Counted from the first letter of the stretch, positions 38,416 to 51,475 are shown. The stretch: DNA of 64,000 bases from Mugil cephalus (GCF_022458985.1 NC_061774.1:18942697-19006696); one strand, 5' to 3'. A program made the numbers and translations. The notes: generated by a model not told the origin, from the letters alone.

Positions 38416-40559
38416 AAACAGAAAAGACGGCACGTCCACAGGTCCTGTCCATCACGCAGGCCTTAATTAGAGTGGATTCAAATGCACCCTTTTGTACCCT
38501 TCTCACTCTCTTCTCTTTCTTTAACCCCCACCTTCACTTCATTTCGCTCTCTTTCACCGGCTCCCACCCTCTCTCTTTCTCCCATTCCTCACTCACTCCC
38601 CTAACCCCTTTCCACTTTTGTTGCCCTCCTTTTCTTGGCAAGAGAGTGAGGCACCTCTTCAGACGTTTTCTTCTCTATGCCCTGAGCTCCCTTTCTATAC
38701 CCTCCTTCTCCTCCCCCCTCCTCCCCCCACCTTCGCCGAGTCTGGAAGCTCGAGTGTGACCTAATGTTTGACAGACAAGTAGCCTTGGAGAAAAGACTCA
38801 TCTATCAGAGGCTTGTAATTCTATTAGAATGGACAGAACACCCCCCCAGGCCAGCATTTGGCATATTCTGTCCATCAGTTTAGCTCTTCTCTAAATCCTC
38901 CAGGCAACGAGCCTACAAAATGCAGTTTACGCTAACAAATAACCATAGTAAGTTGGTAACATATGTGTGTGTTTGTGGGTGTGTGTGTCCCTACTTTCTG
39001 CCTATTTCATTGTTTTTTTTTTACCATCGGGAATTGTCTGATTCTTTGATATTAAGCATCAAAGGACAATTTTTCTTTTCAAATTCTAATCTCATCTGAG
39101 GGGCTAAAAAGGTATAATGCAGGGAACTGTGGCAATTTAAGATAGGAGGCTCACCAGCGTCTACTAATCAGGATTGTTATCAAGATTCCAAGATGTTTAT
39201 GTGTAAACAGAGATGGTTACATGAAACGTCTATTGTTGGGCTTGTTATCAAACCTAATTATTGATGTGAGGCAAAGGGAAGGAAAGAGACGAGAGGAGAA
39301 GAAGGGGAGAAGACGAGGAGAGCTTTTGCTTATATCTCACGCTGGGCTGTTAAATCGAGGAGGACGTGTTTAGCGCAGATTGCTATTTGTCTGTAATCAC
39401 TGCTTTCCTGTCAGTCACGACGGCTCAGATGAGTAAAAGAGGGGAGCCGGAGTGAAGCAACAGAACGAGAAGCGAGAGGAGGAAGACGTCTGGACAGCAA
39501 TCAAGCGTACCACAAACAGGAAATGTAAGTCTGCGGATGCCCCAGCTGTTGTGTTTGGCCTCGCTGCTGTTACTGTTAAATCAAAGCAGCATGAATAGCT
39601 CACACAACAACCTTCGAGCGTCAGCCTCCGAAAATAGTCCGTTTACATTAACTGATTTTTCCCACTGTTTCAACCGGCCCGGTGTTTGGACTGGGTCCAT
39701 GTTGTTTGTGTCGCGCTTCCTTCGGTGAAGACTTTACCGTGCGTGAGGCAGACAGGAAACATGTGCCGCTAAGTGCTCTTCTGTGCCTTTAAAGAAATGT
39801 TGTCTCAGTGGTTAATGGCTGTTTGATATTGATTACATCTGGAACGTCCTGGTCACATGTTACTGGTCTTCTCCAGATAACGAGGGTTAACCACTTGACC
39901 CCGTGCATGCCAAAGTGGCTACGCTCATACCTGGGTCCACGGCCGAGGCCGAGGCCGCCTCTCCCACAGCTCCTCCAAGGCCGCAACCCGCTGGTCTCCG
40001 GTCTGACCCGTGGATCAGAGCTGTGTCATGGAGCCCGCACCAGAGGGAAATGTGCTTGACTTCATTAGGGACAGATTAAAAGCAAAAAAAAAGAGGGCAC
40101 TTTACTGTGATTTATTTCACTGTGAGGCTGCTGGACTAACTGCAAACCCACAGCGGCTTCATCCAAGAACGGTGATGTCATGGTTTCAGTGTTTGCTGAG
40201 TGTAAATATCAGATTGGGAAGGAACTATGTCCTCGGCAACGGCGTTCATCTCGGATGTTCTTGGGGAGAAAAAATAAATCTACAGCAAATGTCTCCCTAT
40301 TGCCGGTCTCCCTATTTACGAGTTGTGACAAATGATACAACAGTGAATAAGGTATTATTTCTGGGTGAATTTTCAGAACTGATGAATGGTTATGGTCATT
40401 TATCTTGGCAACGTGCAAAATATCCTCTGCTTTTCAGACCAGGTATGAGAGAGTTTCTTCTATTTTATGTCATTGCGTGTAGGTATTTTTAACCAGAGTG
40501 AAAACGTAATTTACAGATAGACATCTCAGGCTGTTAGTCAGTGTCTAAAATAACTCTGC

Positions 40560-41130
40560 GAAGGTTTGTGAAGACATTCCTGTTCCCAAGAGGATAACTC
40601 CTAATGGTAACCACATGACATTTGCTTAAGAGCCGGCAGCAGGTCGGCATTTCTCCACATTTTGTAAAACGCCTCGACACCTCTTGGACGGACTGCCGTA
40701 AAATCTGGTGCACATTCGCCGTGACCAGAAGAGGAGCCGAGCTCGTGACTTTGGTGATTCCCTAACTTTATCAAACCGAGGCAGGCGTTTTTTAGCTTCA
40801 AGCAAAATATCTCATCACCTACTGGATGGATTCCTGAGAAATTTGGTACAGTCGCGTTCCCCCCTTCAGGGTGAACTGAAATGATTTTCGTGATCCCATG
40901 ACATTTCCACCAGACCTGACGTCTGGTCAACAGTTCATTTTAATCACTACTTTGAATTATGACCCAATAATTGCTGAAGCGGTAGCATCCTATAATCCTC
41001 AGACGCATTTTGGAACACTAAGATGACAACAACAGACACGATATCCTCCCAGCAACCTCGTGTTAGCGTTTTTACCTCAAGCGTGTTAGCCGTTAGCATG
41101 TTAATGGGCGTCTTACTGGTTCCCTGAACT
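40560..41130. repeat. Common teleost interspersed repeat with internal repetition
   Basis: Characteristic words of a very widespread fish repeat appear in order: GTGAAGACATTCCTGTTCCC, AGAGGATAACTCCTAATGGT, TTTGGTGATTCCCTAAC, GAAATTTGGTACAG, CGTGATCCCATGACATTT, then TGTTAGCCGTTAGCATGTTA. The 'attcctgttccc...aggataaactc...gatccc' unit recurs about three times (near 40575, 40705 and 40845), which is usual for this family. No coding capacity is seen. The identification is from memory and no family name is claimed. Confidence 0.65.
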
Positions 41131-42087
41131 GTTGTTTGGACAAAACAAGAAGCTTGATCACGTCACTTTTGGACTTTGTCAAGTGTAGATTTTCCATTCT
41201 TAAATCACGTCCTGACTCATTCGACAAAAAGATGTATTAGCGACTCCCAATACAGTTATCAGTAATGAAGATAATCTGCAGCCCTCCTCCATTTTGAAAC
41301 CAGCGTCTGTGTATGAGTCTCTGTGGTATCAAAGTACATTCGGTCTATTTATAGAAGCACCAATCACAGCCACCTATACACATTAACATGATGACCTCAT
41401 TCCTTGAAAACGCCACTATTTCATAGGTAGCTGTCTGGAGGGGGGAGAAAAAATCAAATTGTCCTCCCTGGTGTGACTGAATATGAAAGCTATGCTCAGT
41501 GCAGCCCTTTGTCTCAGCCTGCACTGTCTTTCCCGTAAAGCTTTTGCGCTTATGTGGAGTAACGTGGACAGTCGGTCATGTGTTACACATCCCTCTGTAA
41601 TCCCCTTGTACTGAATAGGATGATATTTTGTTCTTGTGCCACGTCTATTGCTATACTGCTGTAACAGATTAGTGTTTATGGTTCTCCGTGCAGGCAAATC
41701 TCTGTATAATATTGCCAATAAAAAAGCATTTGATTCCACTGATCCCGGGCTGCGGTTTGATCGCACTCTTACAACAACAGCTCGGTATGTGCACCGCCGC
41801 AGCCGCGTTTCTATTGGTCACCCAGCTTTGCCCCGCAGCTGTGGCATCCGTCAAAGTTGTGCATGGGAGGCCTCCCATTGGCTCGCAAGCAGATCAGGTA
41901 TCTATCCGTGATCGCCTCATTGGCTGCGGGAGTATCAGGTATCCCAGACGTCCTGGACATCAGATGGGACATGCCAGCTCTGTGGCAACTGGCCCGTGTT
42001 TGCCTTTACTATGGCAACTCTCTGAAGGTCTGTTGCCTGTAGATGCAGTCCTGGCACTTCTGCGGGCCCTGTTATCACTGTCTCTCT

Positions 42088-42110
42088 CACACACACACAC
42101 ACACACACAC
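42088..42110. repeat. Short (CA)n microsatellite
   Basis: A CA run of about 11 units, then an interrupted TTACACACACA continuation. Confidence 0.85.
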
Positions 42111-43239
42111 TTACACACACATAAATAAATGTGCTCAGATAATTAGAGTGTATGATCATTTGACTGCGTAGCTTATTGTTTCCCTGAGATTTATGTCCTG
42201 TTGACACACAACAGGATGTGATAAAAATAATTTCAGAGACCATAAGACACGTCTTTAAATGTCTGTTTCCTTTCCTTTGCAATTACAGTGAATTCCCCCT
42301 CTTGCGGCGTGTGAATCGATTTCATCCCAGCCATTAGGGGGCAGCATTGATTGAATAAATGTAGAATTAAGTGAATCCGTGTCTCCTACCTCTCTTTCTC
42401 TCTAAGACTCCCTCACATACACACATACTCACACACAAAGGGGGCACAGACATGGACATGATCAATTATGTGTCAAGCATTTCTTCCTCAATGAATGAAT
42501 GGCCCAATGACTATAGGCTACCGACCGTCTATTGTCTACTGACACTGGAGACTAAGTTCTCATGCAGTTCATTATCCCAAAAGGGGACAACTAGAAAGAG
42601 ATCCAAAGAGACCATTAATCATCATACCCTTCAGGGAGGAAAAAAAAAGAAGGGACCAAAATAACAGTTACTGTAATCCTATAGGCTACAGTAAATGGCA
42701 AAGATTGTTTGAGAACAAAAGCACACACACATTTAGAAAGGTTTGCTGTAGCGCAGAAATTATAGCCTTAGTCGTAGAGGAAATATCGCAAATATGAGCC
42801 TCGATGCCGCGGTGATAATTACAGATCACCATAGGAGGGTGTTTGATGGGACAATATTAAAGGAGTGTTATGGCACAAGTAATTAGTTTTGGATCCACGG
42901 GGACAAGCGAGTTTCTGGACTTTATAGGGGCCAAAGTTTTGCTCCCGTAAGCACTTCCACACACTCATGCCTGCGCTCTCGTTTTCCTCACCAAAGCTTT
43001 CAGTATGACGAATAACTCCAAAGTCCATTTCAATTTGGGTCGATGGCTCAGGCCGAGGTGGTGGGGGTGGAGATGTGGGGGTCAACCCAATAACACCCCC
43101 CCACCCCTCCCTGCCTGCCTGCCTGCCCCCCTTCTCCTCTCTCGCTGTGCTCCCTCCCTCCCTCTTTCTACCATCCACCACTCCACGTCCCCATAAATGC
43201 CTTCGCTTCCTGTTTCCAGTGCTTCCAAGTTCGGACAGA

Positions 43240-43330
43240 GCGCTGTGATTGGCCGCGACTCGCACTGTGGGCTGTTCCCCCATGCGCTCTCCTCGGCTCG
43301 GGTTACAGTTGAGCTCTGGCGGCTGCACAC
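43240..43330 (+). promoter_or_regulatory. efnb1: Probable efnb1 core promoter
   Basis: An inverted CCAAT box (GATTGG, 43247..43252) sits in a GC-rich block (GGCCGCGACTCGC...CTCCTCGGCTCGGG) about 0.95 kb before the efnb1 start codon. A polypyrimidine/G-rich region lies just upstream. No clear TATA box lies at a fixed distance, and the start site is inferred only. Confidence 0.45.
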
Positions 43331-44204
43331 ACCGGAACGCCGAGTGTAACAGACGGTTCAAAAAACACACACATACCGGCGTGGGTATGTTGGTGAGCTG
43401 ATTTAGGAGCCACCGTGAGTGCTGGCGAGCAGGTCCGAGCTTCCGAGCACTTTTTTTGTGAGCGGCAACAAACCAGAGAGTGAGGGGACGCGCGGTGTAT
43501 TTACGCACTGGACACGCAGCATGCCCGAGTTGGACTAGAGGCGACTCTGCTGGAGCGCAACACGCACGCGGAACGGCGCTGAGAGCCGGGAGGGATATTT
43601 ACAATAGAAACAATTCCTTTGCGACGAAGAATAGCAAAGGGGGAGGAGGAGGAGGAGTGAAAGATAACACTGGAATGAAGTGGACCTCGGGATTCCTGGC
43701 GTGCTGCGGAGTTGTGACTGATGGATGAATGTGGTCATCTGTAGGCTATATACAGCGACAGGTACGGGCACCATCAGGGGAGCTCTGACAAAGACGCGGC
43801 GCAGCGCCTCGCAGACAGCCGCATCACCACATCTCCCCCCCTAAAAAAACTGTGCTATTGGTTAGATCTGCCTCATCGCAGATCGGGTCGTGTCGCTGAG
43901 TTTTAGAAGAAGGTCGCAGTTTTTTTTTTTTTATTATTCGTCTCAGCCACAGGTCAACAAGGACACCCGCTCCCTACCAAATACTACCAAGAACCAGAGG
44001 GACCCCTTCGCACGTCTTGCGGACAGTTCAGTCAAGGACACTGAGTCTGGGGCAGATTTAAAGAAGTCGGACAGAAGGACATGTATCTGATATCGACCTC
44101 ACATGCTCCCGACTGATCGCAGCTCACCTTCCCATAGATAAAGGCTGCCAGGCGCACCGTCCGTCGCTCCGAGTTATCGGCTCACTGTCTGCACATCTAT
44201 CAGA
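43331..44204 (+). other. efnb1: Presumed efnb1 5' leader with several upstream ORFs
   Basis: If transcription starts near 43300, the leader is about 0.9 kb, assuming no leader intron. It holds short uORFs at 43387..43401 (4 codons), 43521..43538 (5), 43675..43728 (17), 43725..43844 (39), 44081..44116 (11) and 44103..44141 (12). The 17-codon uORF stop overlaps the start of the 39-codon uORF in an ATGA. A T-run at 43920..43932 is followed by ATTATTCG. Confidence 0.45.
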
Positions 44205-44320
44205 ATGGCGGGACTCGGTTGTTGGAAGTATTACCTCTGGATCTTTATTTTAATGTGCAGATCGGCGCTGCCCTCCGCGAAGTCGCTGGAGACTATAATT
44301 TGGAGCTCACAGAACACCAA
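44205..44320 (+). CDS. efnb1: Ephrin-B1, coding exon 1 only
   Basis: The start codon has A at -3 and G at +4. The exon gives 38 codons plus two bases before a consensus donor (CACCAA|gtaagt). The peptide begins MAGLGCWKYY and continues with a hydrophobic signal-peptide core (LWIFILMCRSALP). It ends AKSLETIIWSSQNT, matching the AKNLEPVSWSSLNPK junction of human EFNB1 better than the corresponding EFNB2 or EFNB3 sequence. Exon 2 would encode the receptor-binding ephrin domain (F...GKGLVIYP..GDKLDIICP). I found no such sequence up to 64000, so the gene runs off the right edge. Ephrin-B1 is a transmembrane ligand of EphB receptors. It signals both ways at cell contacts, in boundary formation, neural crest and skeletal patterning. 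Known roles are from the family; here only the leader and signal peptide are visible. Confidence 0.9.
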
Positions 44321-46398
44321 GTAAGTCTCCTATTTCATTTGTACAAGCACGCCAAACTCGTTGGGTGTGTGCGCAATGGAAGACTAACATTACTGGAAAA
44401 GTTGCCATTGTGCGCAATCCGGGTTAAATGTCCTGTTAAATGTAGCAATTATCTTTAAAAAGGAGCATAATTTATTCAGTTTTAATTGTCCTCCCTGCGC
44501 CACAGAGCTTGTGTTGATTTATTTGTCGTTGGGGGGGATTTCCCAACACCAAGAAGAAGAAGAAGAAGGAGCAAGAGCAGGCTTCTCCAACACACAGAAG
44601 GCCTCGCTTAAATCACAACAATACGTGGTTAATTATTGCAATTTACGACAATGTTAGACACATTTGTTGTTCAAATTGGTGGCAAAGTCTTCCTGGGCGC
44701 TTCACTCACGGGTGTCTCTGAGGTGTGAGTTTATCTTCCCCCGTACGATTTACTGTAATTGGTGTAATTAGCTCAGTGGAGAATAGAAGCCAAAAGTCAA
44801 GTAAACCATGCCAAGTGTGTCAAGGTGTATCACAAGATAGTCCTCTTCCCAGGAGTCTCTGTACACGGGCTGCAACACAACAGGCGCAAGAAAGAAGGCC
44901 ACACTCAGTCCTCAGGTCTCCGAGTTTGGATTTAGTTCACCCACAAAAATGCCTGATAAGATGGTTTCAGATATAACTGGGGCAACTGCTCGAAAAGAAT
45001 TTAAATTCTCTCAATTTTCCCCCTCCTCCGTTCCAGCTTAATTTCTCCAACATGAAATCCAGATTTCTCAAAAGCAGGCAGCCGGAGCCAGACAATTAAA
45101 ATAATAAAAGCGAAATCATATTATTCCCATCAAAACAGCAAACAGCAGAGTGAGCCCAGACTACTGATAATAAATTGAGCTCTGGTAACAATTATCACCC
45201 ACTTAGACATGACTCCCACATTTACATGATGCTGGAAAGCGTTCATAAGGGGAAAATAAACTAAAAGAGAGAGAGAGGGAGGGGGGAAAAAAAAGAAGAA
45301 AGAAATCTGCATGGTTGGTGCTGACCTTCGTTTGAGCTCACGGCACCGAGGGGAAATGGAGAGCAGCTCCACCAGCTTATAACTAGAACTTATCCATTCA
45401 AGTGAATCCATGATTTATCCCCCAAATGTCAGATGTCATAGGAGCTCGTTGTGCAGTCAGCGAGTATGAATATTGCTGCCATGTTCACTGGAGTGTGTGT
45501 GAGTGTGTGGCCCGGTCCTAATGGCGAGACTACGGCCCATCAGCTTTTATTTGACTATGGCTTGCAGAGGTAGTGGAACAATGAGCGTCACCAGACGACT
45601 CGCATATTACACGTGCACGCAAAAAAACCCACACCTTCACTCATGGCAAGACGAAATGAGAAAAAAAAAAAAGGAAAGAAAGAAAAAAAAAAGGAAGAAG
45701 TGGGAGACATTTATTGATTGATGATGTCACCTGGAGGGAATGTCTGAGAAGGTTACCACGCTGCTTTTAGGGATTGGAAGATCATTTCTCCATCTGTTTC
45801 TCCACTGCGCTCCTTGTAAAATCCCCATGCCGGCTGAATATTTCATAAAGTTCACAGTGGAACAATAATGCACTCTGCAAAGTGTTCTCTCAGGCTAATT
45901 ATCCTGCTGCTCAGCGCTTGCAAAACAATAGACAATTATCTTGCTGTGTGCAGGCTTTACAATAACAAAAGACAAACCTGTTTTTCTTCTGAAATGTATC
46001 AGTCAGCAGCATTCTCTGATAGGCAATAAAAGAGGGGAATACTTGCGCAGCAATCAGCATCCATCTTCTCCGTTTGTTCTCATAAACGCCATCTCTCCGT
46101 CTTGGCCTATATTACTCCGCGTGGTGATCCTAGAGAGAGGGAGAAGCCTATAGAAGTGTACAGTACACTATCTGGTGACTTATCTAGATTTACGATGTCT
46201 TACTTCCTGTTCCTGCTTTGGGGAGCGCTGCTGCCTCAGCTAATAAATTAATCTGGCCCTCTGCTCGCACGCTGTACCACGTACACACACAAAATATAAC
46301 AATACCAGCGCCTCCCTACAGGCCATGAGTTATGAGACAAAGTATAGGAAACCAGCAGGTTTGAGCCACCACGGTGCGTGCTTTTCCCTTTCTTCTTT

Positions 46399-46425
46399 GT
46401 GTGTGTGTGTGTGTGTGTGTGTGTG
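46399..46425. repeat. (GT)n microsatellite
   Basis: About 13 GT units followed by GGTGGTGGTGG. Confidence 0.9.
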
Positions 46426-48732
46426 GTGGTGGTGGAAGGGTTGCTCCTGCTGTTATGGATTTTCGTGTGAGGATGCTATCACTCCCGCTCCTCCATTATC
46501 AATAACTGGAGTTTGCTTAATTGATTTCCTCCCAGCATGCTTGAACAGGCAACATACATCATAACTGTAGCGCCGCCTGGAAGGAAAAATAACAAGGAGA
46601 ATCATCCGTGAATTTTAGCTTTTCGAGCGGGGCGCGTCAGACCTTTTCTGATTTTTAATTTCGGGCCGGATGAGTGAAATGGCGAGGGGGAGTAGGAGGA
46701 GGAGGACGAGGAGGAGGAGGAGGAGAAGTATCTGTGCAGAGGAAAGGCTGGATGTGTCAACGTTCTCGGCCGGTATAGAAGCGTCTAACATTTGATCAGG
46801 GCAAATCGGATTAGTTCTCATTTAGCTGAGTGGGATTACTCCAGAAAATGTCTCTTTGTTATGACTGATCACGTCCCATCCGTTTGGATGTACAGTTGTG
46901 CTACATGCACACACACACACACACACACAAAATGACACTCCCAGTCTGCTCAGGAATGCTGCAGTGGTGCCAATTTAATGATAATCTGACAAGGTTGCCA
47001 CGAGTGGTCCTCTAACTCTCCTCGGCTAATATTTACCTCATGACCTGTAGCTATCGCAGCGTGTTTGCAGCAGCTCAGGAGGCAAACAAGATGAAGGAGA
47101 GATGGAAAACACGCCGGCAACACCTCCGAAAAAGCACACAGTAAGGACAGAGCCACGGGGGCCCCGGGCCAAGAGTCTGCTGCACTGATTTTGAACCCCT
47201 CGCATTTCGGTGAGGCTTGGAAACGGCTCGCAGACATTTCCTTGGCCCCGGTGTCAGTTTCGAAAGCCCGCAGAAGAACACAAAATAGCAGAAAGAAAGA
47301 AAGAAACGGCGTTCGTGTCGATAAAAGTCAGCTTCAGCTCCCGTTCCTGCAGGTCTTCACTTACCCAACTTATTTCGCTGTGCGTTGACCTCAGCCGTCT
47401 GGCTCAACAGTTGACTGGCTTTCTTTCGTGCTTGCGTGGTTTAGCGGTTCGTCGAGTTTGAGATTAAGCCAAACTTGATTACCGCTGTGATATTTAGCAA
47501 ACACGTGTTTTTTTTTTGTGTTTTTTTCTTCTCCTCCCGAAACTGAGAAACGATTTTGCAAATTACTTTTCAGATAATAGCATAATTTTATTTGGCTGCC
47601 ACCGGTTTTTGTTTTTAATATTTGCTTTTCCCAAATAAGAGGAAAACTGAGGCAATTAGAAAAACAACCTCTCCCTTATCTTTGTTTTTAGGAGCTGCTG
47701 TTATGAAAGCAAACATTTTAAAGGTTGGTTCTCGAAGACCGAGTGACCTTTGACTCCGTCTCTGCTTCTGCCCCCCCTCGACTGCGCTGACATTTAAATT
47801 TAACAAGGGTTTCAGCGGGAGGTTAAAATAACAAATGGCGAACAGCAAAACTAGAAACTGCCGCAACCTGTTGAACAAGGGCCGGATGAAACTTCAGAAA
47901 CAGGATTTGGTTCGGAGTCCGGTGGAGTCTCTCCCCTCCTCTGCTCGCTGCGGTGCATGCCTCTGCTGAGTGGGTCGGAGTGGAGGGGTGGGGGGGGGCT
48001 CTTTTTGTTTCTTCCCCGGCCCGCGCCCTGCCGCTTGCCCCCTTTGCCCCTGTGCCGATACGCACCTTCTCTCACTTTGCCTCCCGGTGTCACCCCCCAC
48101 CCCCACCCCCTCTCCCTCCACCCTGTAGACTCTGATCGTGTTTCCCTCTGATAGAGATCTCATTACACACAGAGAGGACTTAGAGCCTGAGCCCCACTCA
48201 GGGAGGACGAGAGAGGGCCCACCAATAAGAAATACTTCGGGAAAGCAACTGGCCCACGGTGCTGTGAAGGCTCCCTGTGTCTCGCTATGAGGACAGCTGC
48301 GTTTGCTTTAATGTGTGTGTACTTCTGCGTCGACATGGTTGTTGTTTCAGCGGCGTGTAACGACAGATTCTTCATTTGGTTATCTACTCGAGGCACCTGG
48401 GCCCAGAGAAGGACTTGCAGGACTTTGGGCTATTTGAAGGGGGAGAAAAGGAAAAAAAAAAAAACATTTTCATGATGGTTTTTCTCCAGATGGACTCACT
48501 TTATCCGCTGGTGGTTTGGCTGACGCATCACCGAAAGCCGATCATTCTGTTTTTGTGTGTTATTGATGCGTTCGCCTCTTCATACTCGAGCAGCGGCGCG
48601 CATGAAAACCGAGATTCCTTCCCCCCGACTTGGGCCGAGCGGCATTTGCAAGCAATTTTTAGGATTTCTTTTTTTCTTCTTCATGCGCGTATGAGTTCGC
48701 GAATGATCCCCGTGACCCGCGGTTACAGTTGC

Positions 48733-48791
<59 letters not shown>

Positions 48792-48793
48792 TC
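48733..48793. repeat. (CTTT)n tetranucleotide array
   Basis: A perfect CTTT repeat of about 15 units, a polypyrimidine tract in efnb1 intron 1. It produces artificial open frames on both strands. Confidence 0.97.
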
Positions 48794-49046
48794 AAGGCAT
48801 GTGGAAGCGACAGCTGAATTTTATCAATCACTTCTAGGACCGGATCCGGGCTGGAAGGATTAGCTAATGAGCTAAACAAAAGGAAAATGATGGATAATCA
48901 GCAGCTTTGAAGCTGACAGTGTTAATAATGATATTAATAAAATCTCCTTCGAATATCACAATGCTGGGATTGAAGTAGAGATCAAGATGCTTCATTGCTC
49001 TTGTAAGAAGCCTGTAGAACCTGATATTCAGTTGTTGTAGACACAC

Positions 49047-49095
49047 ACTACAAGTCAAAAGCTTGGGCACACCTTCTCTTTCGATTCAATGAGAA
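49047..49095. repeat. Tc1/mariner terminal fragment (AGTCAAAAGCTTGGGCACACC type)
   Basis: The words ACTACAAGTCAAAAGCTTGG and CACACCTTCTCTT...ATTCAATGAGA match the well-known fish Tc1/mariner terminus 'GGTCAAAAGTTTGGACACACCTTCTCATTCAATG'. Only one end is seen and no transposase is present. The assignment is from remembered repeat sequence. Confidence 0.65.
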
Positions 49096-51387
49096 ATCTG
49101 TCTGATATGTTGTCTGGTAGTGTAGCTGCTAAAGGTTTTTTTTTGTTTGTTTGTTTAAAAAAAGTATAGGAAAAGAGTTTTTACTGTATAGAATATTTTT
49201 TTCCATACATTGTAATTTATCAAAACAAACCAAAAAAAAAAAAGGTGTATGGGTTTTTTGTTTTGCCTGGTTCCGCCATAATTTAAAATACTTATCTTGA
49301 AGCGTCTGTTGTCCAAAACTAGCCAACTGGCAGATGTCCACGTTGGCCTGTGAAATCGTGATCATTAATTTTTTAATAATTCTGTGATATTTTATCGCCC
49401 AGAATAGACCCCCTCCTCATTATAACGTCTTAATCTGCGAGGAAAGTTTAAGGTTTAAAACCCGCTCCGGAGTTTCACGTATAGGCGTGCCTGCCAGTTC
49501 ACGGGGCTGGTTCGCTTGTTCTGAGTCACCGTAAAACTATGACAAAATGGTGCAAAGTGCATTACGCAATGAGCGTCGCTTGGCAGCGAAATCACATTAA
49601 TTTGGGATTCGAGCGAGCCAAAACAAACACAAATTATTGGATATTTGATCTTTGTCTGATGAAGTGAGCCCGATGGTATGCGAAACAAACTGAAGATCGA
49701 TATGCTTTGCTTTTTCTCCGTCAAAAAACAAATAAATAAATAAATATAAAATGACGCGCCGGCCCCGTACGAAAGGGGGCAAGTTTAAGCGTATGGAAGT
49801 GAATGAGTGCTTTAGAGTGCGTGTCGGCGAGCCATTGTTTTTTGTCCGGCCACAGCGGAGCATTAAGGAAGTGTTAGGAGCGTGCCAGTGTGCCCCTGTG
49901 AAAGTGCCGAGGGCCGAGTGGTGGTTGAGTGTGGAGTGGCTGAACAGTGGCTGCCTTACAGCCAGTTAGCGACCCGGCTTCATTAGACGGAGGCCTGGCT
50001 GGCAGCAACCAGGAAGTTCCCATCAGCTCCAGCGCTGCCAGGCAGAGGCACAGGCGCTGGTGCTGGAAAGCTTCCCTCAAGATTTCTAGCCGTCGCCTCG
50101 GCCGTGCTACGGGCTGAATTGGGGTTGGGGGGGTTAGAAAAAAATGGAAGGATGCAGAGTTACAGGAAGTAGAGGAAAAAGTTGAATGGGCAAAGTCTGC
50201 CTTTTGTTTGCCATCTTAGTTCTTTTACATAAGAGCAGTTGAAAACGAGGGGATTAAACAGAGGAGGAAAGGGAGCTAATGTAGAGCGTTGAAATGCAGC
50301 CCTCGGCTCAACCGCACATCCTTTCAGTCCAGCATAGAGCTCCTAGATTACTTCCATGTGTCAGTGCGAGGGAGAAAGAGAGGGAGAAAAGAAGAAAGGA
50401 GGACAGGGAAAGAGAAGTTGGGCAATTGAAAAGCAAGCAGACTCGGATTGGTGGAGATCAGCGGCGGTATCGGACAGTGGAACGGATCTGTGTGACAGCC
50501 ATCTCTAAAACCATTACCCCTGCGGCTCCGACTCGGGGAACTCGTAACCTCCTCCTCCGGGCTGACCTCATAGACTTAACTCTTTCTCACAGAACCCCTC
50601 TGTGCCGAGGAGGCAGACCTCATCAGATGCCAATCCCCAAACAGCGGGCAGGCAACCTTAACAGCCAGCTGCACTACAAGTTCTTTAAAACGTCAGGAGT
50701 TGTCACCGGCGCACAGGCAACGAGGGATCTGTTTCCCCCCAGTCTGTGGTGCTCCAAAGATCTTTGTGGGGAGGTTTGAGTTTATTGTGCCAGCACACTG
50801 TGGAAGGAGATGACGTGTCCTAGAAAATAATGACAAAAATGTGTGGGACAGGGCAGGAAGTGCATGTTAATTAACAAATAAAACTGGCAAAAAAAAAAAA
50901 AAAAACACTGAGGTGGGAATATAAACCAAAGCGAGCATGGCACTATAATTTTCTTTTTTTCTCTCTTTCTGCTAAAAAAAAGCGAGAAACTTATTGGCTT
51001 TACTTGTAGTTTTACAAGTTTTACTTAAACTTTCCACCCCATTAAGGCCACTGCAAAAAAATAAACACTTCACGACTAATTGTTTCTGCTTTTTTTAGAA
51101 CTTTTCAACCACATACACAAAATTACAAAATTAGGTCATGGTCCACTTACTTTTTTTTTTTTTTTTTACTTTTTTGTAGTCCCCTTACAGACTTTTCTTT
51201 GGATGTTTGAAATGCATAACAAAATGTATTAAATGATAAAAATGTATAAATTTAAAAAAAATGAAAGGTACTATTATTGACTTTATTAGCAATACGTTAC
51301 AAGTAGAATAGTAAAATAACTGTTCCAATTCAAAAAGCAATAAAAAGATAGATATTTTTAAATTATGTGTCCAAAATAATCTTAAAA

Positions 51388-51475
51388 TAATATAATATAA
51401 TATAATAAAGTATAATATAATATAATATAATATAATATAATATAATATAATATAATATAATATAATATAATATAA
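51388..51475. repeat. (TATAA)n pentanucleotide array
   Basis: TATAA/TAATA units repeat about 17 times over almost 90 bp, with one interruption (TAATAAAGTATAA) near the left end. The array lies in an AT-rich stretch of efnb1 intron 1. Confidence 0.95.

Larger units (their letters stand above)
32386..43239. other. stag2-efnb1 intergenic region, no gene recognised
   Basis: This is about 10.8 kb with no exon I can assign. It is visibly richer in GC and CpG than the stag2 gene and holds several blocks without repeats that may be regulatory. Long open frames on both strands (for example at 34120..34488, 36164..36838 and 40010..40492) lack domain motifs, show low-complexity composition or fit chance. 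Recognised repeats and one promoter-type motif are listed separately. Confidence 0.6.

Noticed and set aside
40010..40492. 160-codon plus-strand open frame
   Set aside because: It has a plausible start context (MEPAPEGN...) but no recognisable domain. About one frame of this length is expected by chance in the non-coding part of the window. It would need a blastp hit to be reconsidered.
41688..42128. 146-codon frame ending in a HTHTH repeat
   Set aside because: The end is a translated CA microsatellite and the rest has no domain, with frames open on both strands.
42819..43508. 229-codon minus-strand open frame upstream of efnb1
   Set aside because: It is antisense to the GC-rich efnb1 promoter and leader, and its poly-P/G/R stretches come from polypyrimidine DNA. 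No family signature.
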